From the NCBI GenBank assembly GCA_029891385.1, contig JAIWQS010000242.1, positions 62,001 through 126,000 on the forward strand: a stretch of 64,000 nt of DNA, in the 5' to 3' direction. A program made the position numbers and the translations under genes. Of this stretch, positions 47,160 to 58,537 are shown piece by piece (within the stretch, counting starts at the first letter, position 1; the number at the start of each line of letters is the position of its first letter). This stretch comes from Erythroxylum novogranatense. Its lineage: Eukaryota > Streptophyta > Magnoliopsida > Malpighiales > Erythroxylaceae. Under the pieces are notes generated by a model that had not been told where the DNA came from, made no database searches, and saw nothing but the letters and a program-made list of their open reading frames with translations.

Positions 47160-47170
47160 TGGTATCGAGC
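47160..47170 (+). other. R10 primer-binding site, one base short
   Basis: TGGTATCGAGC five bases after the LTR. The A of the invariant CAGAGC is missing, as in R3. Confidence 0.88.
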
Positions 47171-47328
47171 ATGGTTTGGCATCTTTTGGGAATAGTAACA
47201 ATATAGGTATGAATCGGATGGGCTATTGAAACCGATCGAATTTTTGTTTTGTTTTAGGTCTTGATCTAGGTGATCAGGTCGAAGCTGACGGTGACCGAGG
47301 ATCCGTGGGAGCAAGTAGAGAGTCGTCT

Positions 47329-48240
47329 ATGCCTCGTCTTGAGGAGTTGCCTCCTCGAGTTCCGTGAGGCGAGAAAGGAGGTATGACTTTGCGTAAGTGG
47401 GGGTCAGAGATTTCTATGGCAAGATGCAGACCCCGAGGCCGAGGGATGGTTGGAGAGGAGAGAGAGTCTTGATCGGATGGATTGCGAACGATGAGAGGTT
47501 CGATTATGCGATATCAACATTGCGAGGCCCGACATATAAGTGGTGGAAGGCTGTGCGTGCGGTACCACCGTGCCTTGCCATTGTCGTGAAATTTGAGTTT
47601 CGAGGGCCTTGAGGATAATTATATGCCCAAGGTCTATCTGGATATGAAGATGCAGGAGTTTCTAGAATTGAAGCAGGGACGGATGTCGGTGGCAGAGTAT
47701 GAGGTGAAATTTAATGAGTTGATAGACTATGCCACAGTGATGATCCCGACTGAGGCTGATAAGTGCCGGAGGTTCGAGAATGGCCTCAATACTGAGATTC
47801 GGACCAGGTTGGCTCGGTCAGATATGGGCACATTTATTGAGTTGAGGGCTGCTGCCGTGAGAGTGGAGCAGCTGATGAGACAGAGACAGGCTGAGATTGG
47901 GTCCCGGGGTAAGCGGCCCAGTGATAGTCAGGGCAGCTCTGGCAGGAGCTTTAGTAAGCGCCTTGAGCGGGACTTTCGTGTCTCCGGAGGTTCGAGACGA
48001 TCTGGTTTTAGGCGTAGGGGAGATTTGGACCGAGTGGTAGTGGTAGGGGCGGGCTGGGACAGATTTCTCCGGTGTGCCCACATTGTGAGAGGAGACACAG
48101 TGGGGAGTGTTGGTGGATTACTGGAGCCTGTTTTAGGTGCGGCTCGACGGAGCATCAGGTCAGGGATTGCCCGGATACTTTGAGAGTTCAACCTGCTGGT
48201 AGTGGACGAGTTGGGAGCGAGACTCTGCATCTGTGAGTAG
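47329..48240 (+). pseudogene. gag: R10 gag (frameshifted)
   Basis: A start at 47329 (MPRLEELPPRVP) is followed by a stop and frame changes. The N-terminal capsid-like sequence is scattered in other frames (FYGKMQ.PRPRDGW; YAISTLRGPTYKWWKAV at 47507-47560). The main open segment 47593-48183 reads YLDMKMQEFLELKQGRMSVA, then EYEVKFNELIDYATVMI and CRRFENGLNTEIRTRLARSD. The knuckle pair spans 48075-48170 in another frame: CPHCERRHSGEC and CFRCGSTEHQVRDC, both intact. Frame changes around 47600 and 48050 separate the parts. Confidence 0.92.
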
Positions 48241-48343
48241 AGTGGGTGGATCCGGACGGAGGGCCGAGGTAGAGGTCGTGGTAGAGCTGAGGGGTCCTTT
48301 GTGAGGACTGAGGGTCGGGGCACCGACCACGCCCCGTGCCGCA

Positions 48344-48910
48344 GTGTATGCCATGACGCGGCAGGAGGCTCAGGATTCCCCTGATGTTGTAGCTGGTATG
48401 CTTCTCATCTCTGATATTGAGGCATTTGCATTGCTGGATCCAGGATCCACGCATTCTTTTATTGCACCTCATATGGCATGTAGATTGCATGGGGATAGGG
48501 AGATGTTACGGTATGGGTTAGAGGTGAGTACACCTCTAGGTATGACTACTGCATTGGGAGAGGTCTGCAGGGGATGCTCGATTCAGATTGATCAAGCAGT
48601 ATTGAGGGCAGACCTTATAGTGTTGCCTCTGAGAGAGATCGATGTCATTCTGGGGATGGACTGGCTGACTGCCCATAGGGCTATCATGGACTGTTATACC
48701 AAGGAGGTTGTGTTGGAGTCTCCTGGTCAGCCTAGAGCAGTGTTCAGAGGAGTTAGTCAGGCAGTGCCAGCCCTGATGATCTCTTTCCTTAGTGCCCTGA
48801 GGTTGATGCAGGGAGGTTGTGAGGCCTATCTAGCTCATGTGATTGACACAAGAGTTGAGCAGAGGCTTCAGGATATTCCCGTGGTTAGGGAATTTCAGAT
48901 GTGTTTCTGA
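48344..48910 (+). pseudogene. R10 retropepsin-like protease (active-site Ser changed to Pro)
   Basis: Open for 188 codons (MYAMTRQEAQDSPDVVAGML). The active-site loop reads LDPGSTHSF, with Pro (CCA at 48440-48442) where D-S-G is expected; the Asp is present. Downstream are VSTPLGMTTALGEVCRGCSI, the family hallmark VILGMDWLTAHRAIMDCYTK, and the linker [10 protein letters not shown]. The frame breaks at the RT junction (MCF stop at 48908). Confidence 0.93.
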
Positions 48911-49357
48911 TGAGTTCTGGGTTTTGCCGCGGATCGGGAGGCGAGTTTACTATTGACCTCGTTCAGTACCGCTCTATATCTATACCTCCATATAGGATGG
49001 CTTTGGAACCGAGGGAGTTGAAGGCTCGATTGCAGGAGTTCTTTGGAGAAGGGTTTATCGGACCAGTGTCTCACCATGGGGAGCTCCAGCTTTGTTTGTG
49101 AAGAAAAGGATGGGACTTTGAGGTCGTGCATCGATTATAGGCGGTGAATCGGTGATCAGAAGAACAAGTACTTGCCTAGGATTGATGACTTGTTTGATCG
49201 ATTCTGAGAGCTCGGTATTCACCAAGTTAGATCTGCGATCTGGTTATTATCGATTGAAGATTGCAGAGGCCGATGTGCCTAAGAGTGCCTTGAGAGCGGT
49301 ATGGGCATTTCGAGTTTCTAGTGATGCCGTTTGGGTTGACTAACGCCTGGCACTTTT
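48901..49357 (+). pseudogene. pol: R10 RT N-terminal region (frameshifted)
   Basis: The start of RT is readable only in pieces: FTIDLVQYRSISIPPYRMAL at 48950-49009, LQEFFGEGFIGPVSHHGELQ (frame drift), LFVKKRMG-like at 49093, then [20 protein letters not shown] at 49216-49275 and VSSDAVWVD. At least four single-base losses or gains in 450 bp, in contrast to the clean 508-codon frame that follows. Confidence 0.85.
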
Positions 49358-50884
49358 ATGGCCTTGATGAATAAGGTATTTCAGCCCTACCTGGATCAGT
49401 TTGTTATTGTTTTCATTGATGACATCCTAGTGTACTCGAGGGATAGACAGGAGCATAGTGAGCATTTGAGGATTGTGTTACAGACGATGAGGGAGAGACA
49501 GTTGTTCGCCAAATTCAGCAAATGTGAATTTTGGCTGGATCAGGTGATCTTTTTGGGGCATATAGTGACTGGAGAGGGTATTCAGGTGGATCCGAGTAAG
49601 GTTGAGGCAGTGCTGAAGTGGGAAGCTCCTAGGAATGTACCGGAGATTCGGAGTTACCTCGGATTGGCTGGTTATTACCGGAGGTTTGTCGAGGGGTTTT
49701 CATTGATCTCAGCCCCTCTGACAAAACTTCTGAGGAAGAATATGCCATTCAGATGGACCGAGGAGTGTCAAAAGAGTTTTGAGGAGCTGAAACATCGGTT
49801 GACTACTGCACCGGTGTTGGCTATTCCATCTGGTACTGGAGGATTTGAGGTGTACAGTGATGCATCACATCAGGGATTGGGGTGTGTTCTGATGCAGCAT
49901 GGTAGAGTCATTGCCTATGCCTCGAGACAGTTGAGGTCTCATGAGGTAAACTATCCTGTTCATGATTTAGAGCTTGCTGCAGTTGTGTTTGCACTGAAGA
50001 TTTGGAGGCATTACCTGTATGGTGAGACCTTTCAGATCTTTACTGACCATAAGAGTTTGAGATACCTACTGAGCCAGAGAGAGTTGAATTTGAGACAGAG
50101 GAGGTGGCTGGAGTTATTGAAAGATTATGATTGTACTATCGAGTATCACCCGGGGAAGGCTAATGTGGTGGCAGATGCTCTGAGTAGGAAGTCACATACT
50201 AGTACAGCTCAGGTGCAGGCAATGAGGTTGCCTAATTTGATTCAGTTGAGAGCTTTGAATGTGCAGTTGAATCTGGAGCAGGATGGAGTATTATTGGCTA
50301 CATTGAGACTGAGACCGATACTACTGGACAGGATCAGGAGAGTTCAGGATAAGGATCCTGTTATGGTGAGACTGATTGAGAAAGTAAAAGCTGATTCGAG
50401 TTCTGAGTTTGTTGTGAGAGATGAGACCTTATGGATGGGACAGAGGCTTTGTGTGCCTAATGTGGATGATCTGAGGCGAGAGATACTGGAGGAGGCTCAC
50501 ATGGCCACATATGTTATGCATCCTGGTACTACCAAGATGTATAACACCCTTAAGCAACATTTTTGGTGGCCTGGTATGAAGAAGCAGGTAGCTGAGTATG
50601 TGTCCAGATGTTTGACGTGCCAGCAAGTTAAGGCTGAGCACCAAGCTCCAGTAGGGAAGCTTCATTCGTTGCCCATTCCGGAGTGGAAATGGGAACGGAT
50701 CACCATGGATTTCATTATGGGGTTGCCTAGGACGCCGAGGCAGCATGATGCTATCTGGGTCATAGTGGACCGGTTGACTAAATCGGCCCATTTCTTGGCA
50801 GTGAGGGAGAATAATACTATGGATCAGTTGGCCCAGAAGTATGTGGCGGAGATAGTGAGGCGCACGGGGTTCCAGTGTCGATAG
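49358..50884 (+). pseudogene. pol: R10 RT, RNase H and integrase (508-codon open frame)
   Basis: The largest intact polymerase segment in the window. RT catalytic motif FIDDILVYS is preserved (both Asp), then [20 protein letters not shown] and [14 protein letters not shown]. RNase [77 protein letters not shown]. Integrase [35 protein letters not shown]. Core start: [20 protein letters not shown] and [10 protein letters not shown]. It ends abruptly at RRTGFQCR (50884), where one base is lost at a GGC.GCAC site. Confidence 0.97.
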
Positions 50885-51720
50885 TGTCTGACAGGGATCC
50901 CAGATTCACTTCGAGGTTCTGGCAGAGTTTGCAGTTTGCTATGGGTACTAGGTTGAACTTCAGTACAGCGTTTCATCCTCAAACAGATGGGCAGAGTGAG
51001 AGGACTATTAAGACTGCTGAGGATATGCTTGGGCATGTGTATTGGAGTTCGTGAGGAGCATGGGATCGATCTTGGCTTTGATAGAGTTTGCATATAACAA
51101 TCACTATCATAGTAGCATCGGGATGGCTCCATATGAGGATCGTATGGGCGCAGTGTAGATCGCCTTTGTATTGGGATGAAGAGGTGTGAGGATGATTGAG
51201 GGTCTGAGTGATTGGGATACCGTTGATAAAGTGAAATCGATTGAGTCGCATCAAAGGCGGCTCGGGATAGATGTAAGAGCTATGTGGATCAAAGATAGGA
51301 GGGACATTGAGTATAATGTGGGCGATGAGTATTCTTACGGTGTCACCGTGGCGTGGTGTCTTGAGATTTGGGAGAAAGGGTGTTAAGCCCTAGGTACATT
51401 GGTCCATATGAGATCACCGAGAGGATCGGACCTTTGGCCTCTGTGCTAGCTTTACCGAGTGAGATGTCTCGATTACATGACGCCTTTCACGTGAGTATGC
51501 TCCGCAGATATCGGTCGGATCCGGCACATGTGATACCTGGCTCAGAGATTGAGGTCTCCAGATGTCGAGTTATGTGGAGGAGCCGATCTGATTATCGGGT
51601 CTCGGGTGAAACAACCGAGGAATAAGAGTATTCCATCGGTGAAGGTTCTCTGGAGGAACCATTCGACCGAGGAGGCTACCGGGAGACCGAGGAGCATATG
51701 AGGAGACAAGATCCTCACCT
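50885..51720 (+). pseudogene. pol: R10 integrase C-terminus and chromodomain-like tail (frameshifted)
   Basis: Continues the integrase in changing frames: [13 protein letters not shown] near 50885-50925, [20 protein letters not shown] at 50960-51019 (second Asp and Glu present), then broken IEFAYNNHYHSSIGMAPYE at 51080-51137. Segment 51368-51625 reads LSPRYIGPYEITERIGPLAS and DAFHVSMLRRYRSDPAHVI. The chromodomain-type end is at 51635-51725 (VKVLWRNHSTEEA-like, frames mixed), followed by FRGRNF. Confidence 0.88.
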
Positions 51721-51762
51721 TTTGATCGGTCGGTAAGAATTTCGAGGACGAAATTTTTGTTA

Positions 51763-51773
51763 GGAGGGAGAAT
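51763..51773 (+). other. R10 polypurine tract
   Basis: GGAGGGAGAAT directly before the 3' LTR. Confidence 0.85.
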
Positions 51774-54700
51774 TGTAACATCCCTCTCCTATAGAAGGGT
51801 ATTTTGGTAATTAGGATGGGTTGGGATATTAAATTATATCTCGCATGCACATACTGACATATAGTCTCTATAATTCTTGATTGATTGCACATGCACATAG
51901 TATACATGCATTCATGACATTTTCCTACTTAGTTTTAAATTGAACTTCGTGTGAAGTTAATGGAGTAATTGAGTTTGAAAAATTATTTCGACTGCACCAT
52001 TAATTGTTTTACATTTTAGGGATTTTAGGAATTTTCTGGATTTTTCCGGAGACAATTCCTCGATCGATAAAATCGCCAATTGGCGAATCGTCGATTTTCA
52101 GTAGCAAAGAATGCTACCCAATGGCACAAGAATATGGGGTATATTATTATGGGATGAAAGTAGGGTCATTAGAGTTAAATGGAGTAAAATTTTGGATCTG
52201 GATTAAATAACTATAATTTGACTTTTCAAATTACAAAGCAACCAATGAGATTTTGCCATTTATAAGAGACATTAAATGCTTCCTTGAATGCTTACGGATG
52301 GATATGTTTTAAAGCCTTTAAAGATTGATTTTTAGGCTTTTGTTATATCTCATCCGAAAACACCAACTCCTCTTTAAAACCATTGAAATTTTCTCCTTCT
52401 CTCATCTTCTTTGCAACTTTATGCTACCATCTCTTACTCCCATCAAAGCTAGATGATGATGAGTTTGGTATATGTTTGGGAAGGAAAGGTGGTTGGTATT
52501 TTGGTGTAGGAGTTAGAAGTTGGAAGTTAGAAGTTGAAGCTTTGAAAGGAGGTCTTGTTTTGTAAGTTTTCATTTAAGGGTTGAGTTTTTAAATGAGGTT
52601 TGCATATGGATTTAATGCTGTAAATTTTTCAGTGTGAGCCTTAGTATATGTATGATAGTATTAATATTTAATTTGTATTTATTTTGATGTTTAGTGATGT
52701 GAAAAGATATTGGAAGTGTTTGAACTAAGGTTAACATTGAATCTGGAAAATGAGATTTGTAATAGATGTTACTGTTTTATTCATAACTTATTGTGTAGAA
52801 ATGCAAATGAGGTAAGGTTAGTGGCCACTGAAACTTTGGGATGTTGGCTTCAATTTAGTGTGAAATAGGTGTTGTTGAATTTCAATGATAGAAGGGTGAA
52901 GTTTTGAATGGAAAGTTGCTGTTCCATTGCCTGTGAACAGTAACCGAAACCACAACATATGAACTTTGTTGATTTTATGAATTAATTGAGATGGAATTAG
53001 GAGAATGGTCTTCATGGAAGTTGTAGAATATATGATTATCTTTCCATTGCTACTGATCTTGCTATTTTGGAATTGTGTATTGGGAAATATGAATTGATTA
53101 CTAATGACTGGTTTTGAGCATTTTGGATGAAACCTAGCTTAAGTGTGATTTTGTGAGTTTACTGATTGGAGGCAATTTTAACATTTTATGTGGACTGAAT
53201 TGGTGTGAGTAAGCTTCTGAAGAATTGTAGAGGAAGAGATTACCTTGAAATTGATATATGGTGTGTAATTTTTAGAGGTCAGAGTTGAGAGTTATGATTT
53301 TGCAAAAATTGATCCTGCATTAGGTTATAAATGGCTGATCATAACAGTAACTTCCATAGCAGTTTTGAAATTGATAGAAATCGAATTGGATGATGAGTGC
53401 TTCATGAAAATGAAGTTTAAGATGTTATCTTTACAGGGATATAAAGTTCTGATTTTATTGACTTGTATACTGGAAGTTATGCTTGTTGTAAGGTTACTTC
53501 CCAAATTGAAGGTTTTCAGGACAGTAACATTAGATGAATTAATTGACTTGTTTAGAAATAGAATTTGATTTTGGGTTGTTCATGAAAGTTGTTGAGGACA
53601 TTGTGAACTTATTGAACATATTTTGTGGTAATTTATTACTGAAGAATCAGTGAGTTATGACATTGTTAATGTACTGCCCTGTGTAGATGAAAATTGTGAA
53701 GGCAGAAGGTTTGATGGATTATTTGACACCCTTAGGGTTGGAATTGATTTTTATGGTCTTCTTGAGAGTTGTAGAGCTTTTCATAAGCTTTCCAACAAGG
53801 TGTAGTTTGCATTGTTTAGAAATGTGTAGAAAGAGTTATGGGTGTTGGAAGTTTGGTTGAAAATCAGAAATTTAAGAAGGAATAAGGGTTAGGTATTTAG
53901 ATAGATATTAATTGTTTAAATTGACTTTTGGTTTCTTTTGTCAATTACTTTCCCGTCCGACGTCCGATTGACCTGATTCTAGAGGCATCGGATTCGTTGA
54001 ATATTTAATTTCATGTTATGAGAAAACGGGAATTTTTAAACGAGAATTTGACGTAGCCCCTATTAACGGAACGGTGAAACACTGTTTTATTTAATTGGGG
54101 ACCTATAGAGGTCCGAATTGCGCACCGTCAGCGCCTATGGATTTCTAATTTTAATAGAATTTTATTATGGGAAATATTGGATTAGGGACGGATTGCCATG
54201 AACATGCATTATACACGCTTTTCTTGATTTCACGTGCATTGTTTAGTTATTTACACAAATGGTAATAGTTATTCATTTAATTTGTTATAGAGGCTCCGGT
54301 GGACCATCGCTCCACAGATTTGGCGAGACTTCCGGCTAGCGTGGAAGTTATTAGGTGAGTAACCTAGTTGGTTATTCCAATCTACGTGGTTACCGTGAAT
54401 TGATTGCCTACGGGAATACATGAATTATTGTTGTGACTTGGCGCCTACGGGATTATATGGATTATGGTGTGAAGTGATTGTTCTACGGGATTATGTGGTT
54501 TTATTGATCGCTCAATGAGACTTTATAATTGGACTGAAAATTGAACTGTAATACCATGTATATCGCTATGGGACATGTGCATTCATGCACAAATGCATCA
54601 CATTGTTAAAAGGAAAATTGTGAACCGAGACGCCACTGTACTGAACCGAGCCTAGAGCTCGATATACTGAACCGAGCCTCGAGCTCGACGGGAGATGATT

Positions 54701-55385
54701 CTCCCTGCACGCGCCTATACCGATCACCGATATGCGCCGTCACAATACTGAAATGAACTGGAAAAGAGTCACATGTGCATTGCATACTGAACTGAACATT
54801 TGACAATGTTATTGACTGGATGAATATTTACTGTCTGTGACTGTAATTGTACTGTGATTGAATTACTATTGTGTTTTGTATAATTATCTGCGTGTATACC
54901 GTTTCATGCTTATATGATGCATGAATTGGGAGAACCATCGATGATGGTTTCTCATTGAGTTCGCAAACTCATCCAAAATTGCAATTATTTTCAGGCATAA
55001 GCATGCATGATAGCTCCCTCGGGACCGTAGAGTAGTATCTTGTGGATTGGGAGAGAAGCGATGGCTCAAAGGTCGGTCACCGGGCTTTCTTTTGGAGACT
55101 TATAGTTAGAACTGTTTCTTATGCGAGACAAGATGATACTTAGTGTGCGATGTTTGGATCATATGTAAATTAAAAAGTACCGAGCTTGTAAATTATCGAG
55201 TTTTAAGTGAATGAAATGGAATTCAATTTGGTTTTAAAAGTGGTCAATTTCTTATTCTGTTTTATGATTGTGATGCCATGAGGAGTGTAGTAGGTTGTTG
55301 TCAGTAGTGGTCTCTTGTCGTGGGATATTTATCGGAATGACCTACGGGCGTTCCGGTGGATACCCTATGGTAAGGGGGCGCTACA
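51774..55385 (+). repeat. R10 3' LTR (3612 bp)
   Basis: TGTAACATCCC start, GGCGCTACA end, followed by TGAGC. Sister of 43533-47154. It reads CTG or ACTG at many places where the 5' copy reads CTTG, CAG or CG. Confidence 0.97.
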
Positions 55386-55390
55386 TGAGC

Positions 55391-58290
55391 AGACTATCAA
55401 GAAGGATAGCAAGCGAGTGCTAGTGGTGGATGCTTCTTCTTCTGGTCCAAAAAAGAAAAAGGCCAAGAAATCAAATGGAAGTGCCATCAAGGAAAAACCA
55501 AAGTAACTGCCCCAAAAGGATTTTGCTTTCATTGTGGCAAGACTGGCCATTAGAGGCGAAACTGTAAAGTCTATCTGGAGTTCCTGAAGGAGAAGAAGGC
55601 ATCAGATGCCTCTACTCCTTCAAATATGTTTGTCATTGAGGTTAATACTGTTTCTGATCAAAACATATGGGTGTTTGATACCGGTTGTGGCTCATACATA
55701 TGAAATGATATGCAGGGCCTCAGGGACAGTAGACAGCTCATAAAAGAAGAACTAGACCTTCGTGTAGGTAATGCAGCAAGAGTTGCTACATTAGTCGTAG
55801 ACACTTATGTCTTGTCACTCCGTAGTGGGCTTGTATTCAAATTGGATGATTGTCATTTTGTACCTGTTTTAACAAAGAACATATTGTCTGTTTCTTGTTT
55901 CAATAGAGCTAGTTTCCATTGGACTTTTAGTAGCAATGGTTGTTCTATTAGTTCGAATGGAATGCTCTATGCTACTGGTACATTATGCAATGGAATTGAC
56001 AAATTAGATATGTCATATCCAGTTCTGAATGTCAATGATGCGAAAAAACATAATCGAGATAATTTAAAATCAACTTACTTATGGCATTGTCGGTTTGGCC
56101 ATATAAATGACACACGCATCGCTAAGCTCCATAAGAGTGGCAGTTTAGGGTCATTTGATTATTAGGCAAGATGACCAAGTTATCCTTTAAGGGAAAGGGA
56201 AAACGAGTGAATGGAATATTAGACCTGATACATTTGGATGTATGTGGTCCGATGTCCATCCATGCCAGAAGTGGTTGTCTTTACTTCATTACTTTTATCG
56301 ATGATTATTCACGATATGGGTACCAGATGTCGATGAGATACAAATCAAGCGCTTGAAAAGTTCAAATAATTCGAAATGAAGTAGAAAACTAACTTGGTAA
56401 AAGTATGAATACATTACGATCCGATCGTGGTGGAAAATGCTTAGACCAACAGTTTTGGATTATCTCGTAGATAATGGGATTTTATCTCAATACACTCCAC
56501 CTTGCACGCCGCAAAGACAATGGTGTGGCTGAAAGGAGATATCGAACCTTGTTAGACATGGTGCGATTAATGATAGGTTTTGCACAGTTTTTGGGGGTAT
56601 GCGCTCGAGACAGCTGTTTACTTGTTAAATAGAGTTAAACAGAGTTCCATTAAAGACAGTTGATGTTACTCCATATGAGATGTGGACTAACTGAAAGCCC
56701 TATCTTTCTCAGCTGAAAGTTTGGGGTTGTCCTGCTTATGTGAAGCGGACACAGTCAGATTAGCTTGATGCAAAGTCTGACAAGTGTTTGTTCGTAGGAT
56801 ATCGTGGGATATCAATTTTACCTTGCTGAGGAACAAAAGTTGTTTGTTTTAAAGCATGCTGTTTTCTTAGAGAAAGAGTTTCTTTTACAAGAGGACAGTG
56901 GGAGCAAAGTTGAACTTGAGGAAGTTCAAGATGCTCGAACAAACGCAGATCAATCGCTGAACTCGCAAATCAGTAACTCATATAGATGAGGTAATGATTC
57001 AACCTTCTATTACACAAGAATTTCAGAGGTCATGAGGATACGCCTGCTTCTGAGAGATATGGATTTCGTGGGGAGCAGAATGACGTATTGCTCATACGAG
57101 ATGATGAGCCTACTACCTATGAAGAGGTTACAAAAGTTGAGTCTGAAAAATAGCTTTGTGCCATGAAATCAATGGATTCCATGTAAGAAAACCAAGTTTG
57201 GACTTTGGTTGTTGCACCAAGGAATAAAGCCCATAGGGTGCACATAGGTTTTCAAGAAGAAAACGACATGGATGGTAATGTGATTACTTATAAAGAAGGC
57301 TTGTGGCCAAAGGATTTAAATCGAGACAAGGAGTTGACTATGACGAGACCTTGACCCCAAAGCAATGCTTAAATCCATTCGGATACTCCTAGCCATTGCC
57401 GCCATTATAATTATGGGATATGGCAATGGATGTGAAGACGACTTTCTGAATGGAAATCTTCCGAGGATGTGTATATGACACAACCAGAGGACTTCACCTC
57501 CTATGATGGCGAAATGGTATGCAAGCTTCAGAAATCCATGTATGGATTGAAGCAAGCATTCAGGAGTTGGAATATCCGTTTTGATGAGGTACGCAAAGAG
57601 TTTGGTTTCTCACAAAATTCGGATGTACATTGTATGTATAAGAAGGTTCATGGGATTGCAATCGTATTCCTTGTGTTATAAGTAGATGACATATTAATAC
57701 TAGGAAAATGATGTCTTTATGCTACAATCAGTTAAGATTTGGTTGTCCAAACATTTTGCCATGAAAGACCTTTGTGACGCAACTTATATCCTTAGGATAA
57801 AGATTTATAGAGATAGATCAAAGAGATTGCTTGGTCTTTCATAATCAACGTACATAGATAAGATGCTAAAGAGGTTTAGCATGGAACAATGCTATGTACG
57901 AGACCCGATGTATCATATGCTCTAAGTGTTACGGCGGATACCAATCGATCTTAGTGAGGTCATCACAGGATCACAAGAATATCCTCAAGTACTTGCGAAG
58001 CACTAAGGATGTTTTCTTGACATATGGAGATGAAAATCTCCAAGTGAGTGAGCATACAAATGCCAGTTTTAATCTAATAAGGATGATTCTGAATCACGAT
58101 CAGGTTATATACATTCACACTGAATGGCCTGGCGGTCAGTTGGAAAGAGTGCCAATCAAGAGAGGACTGCTGATTCAACAACCGAGGCAGAGTACATTGC
58201 CGCATCAGATGCAGCAAAGGAAGCAGTTTGGATCAAGAAGTTCATTTCTGAACTTGATCTGGTTCCTACCGTGATGGGCCCATAGGGTTG
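55391..58290 (+). pseudogene. pol: R9 gag end, protease, integrase, RT and RNase H (broken copia pol)
   Basis: Resumes the Gag frame (QTIKKDSKRVLVVDASSSGP, then a Lys-rich stretch). Zinc knuckle CFHCGKTGH-stop-RRNC has a TAG in place of a codon at 55551. Protease: VFDTGCGSYI near 55674-55703, then a stop. Pre-integrase: NDMQGLRDSRQ, LTKNILSVSCFNRASFHWTF, LWHCRFGHIN. Integrase core: DLIHLDVCGP, FITFIDDYSR, RSDRGGKC, NGVAERRYRTLLDMV, so D, D and E are visible in mixed frames. RT: VYMTQPEDF, CKLQKSMYGLKQAFRSWN, then VDDILIL preceded by a TAA (57679-57681) at the Tyr of YVDD. RNase H: ADSTTEAEYIAASDAAKEAV at 58168-58227. Clade not resolved. Confidence 0.95.
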
Positions 58291-58521
58291 TATTGTGATA
58301 CAATGGGGCTAGGCGCAGTAAAGGAACCAAGGTCTCATCAACGATCCGAATACGCACTCGCCGATTCCATCTCGATTCGGTAGATCATCGACGAGGTGAT
58401 GTCCTAATAGAGAATTCCACGAGCAAAGTGTTGCTAATCTGTTGACAAAGCCATAGTCACAGAAGAATTGTGATTCTCATGGACGCGCTTATGGTATTAG
58501 ATACCAAGGCGATTGGCTTTA

Positions 58522-58537
58522 GGTCAAGTGGGAGATT
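58522..58537 (+). other. R9 polypurine tract region
   Basis: GGTCAAGTGGGAGATT immediately before the 3' LTR; the AAGTGGGAGA core is the usual plant copia form. Confidence 0.85.

Larger units (their letters stand above)
43533..55385 (+). mobile_element. R10: Ty3/gypsy chromovirus-like element (11.9 kb) inside R9 gag
   Basis: Perfect target duplication TGAGC (43528-43532, 55386-55390). LTRs of 3622 and 3612 bp start TGTAACATCCC and end GCTACA. The internal part (4.6 kb) has PBS, gag, protease, RT, RNase H, integrase, chromodomain-like tail and polypurine tract. It is the youngest element here by nesting. RT keeps its catalytic Asp pair, but gag and integrase carry frameshifts, several at C-T-G or similar sites. 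Confidence 0.98.
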
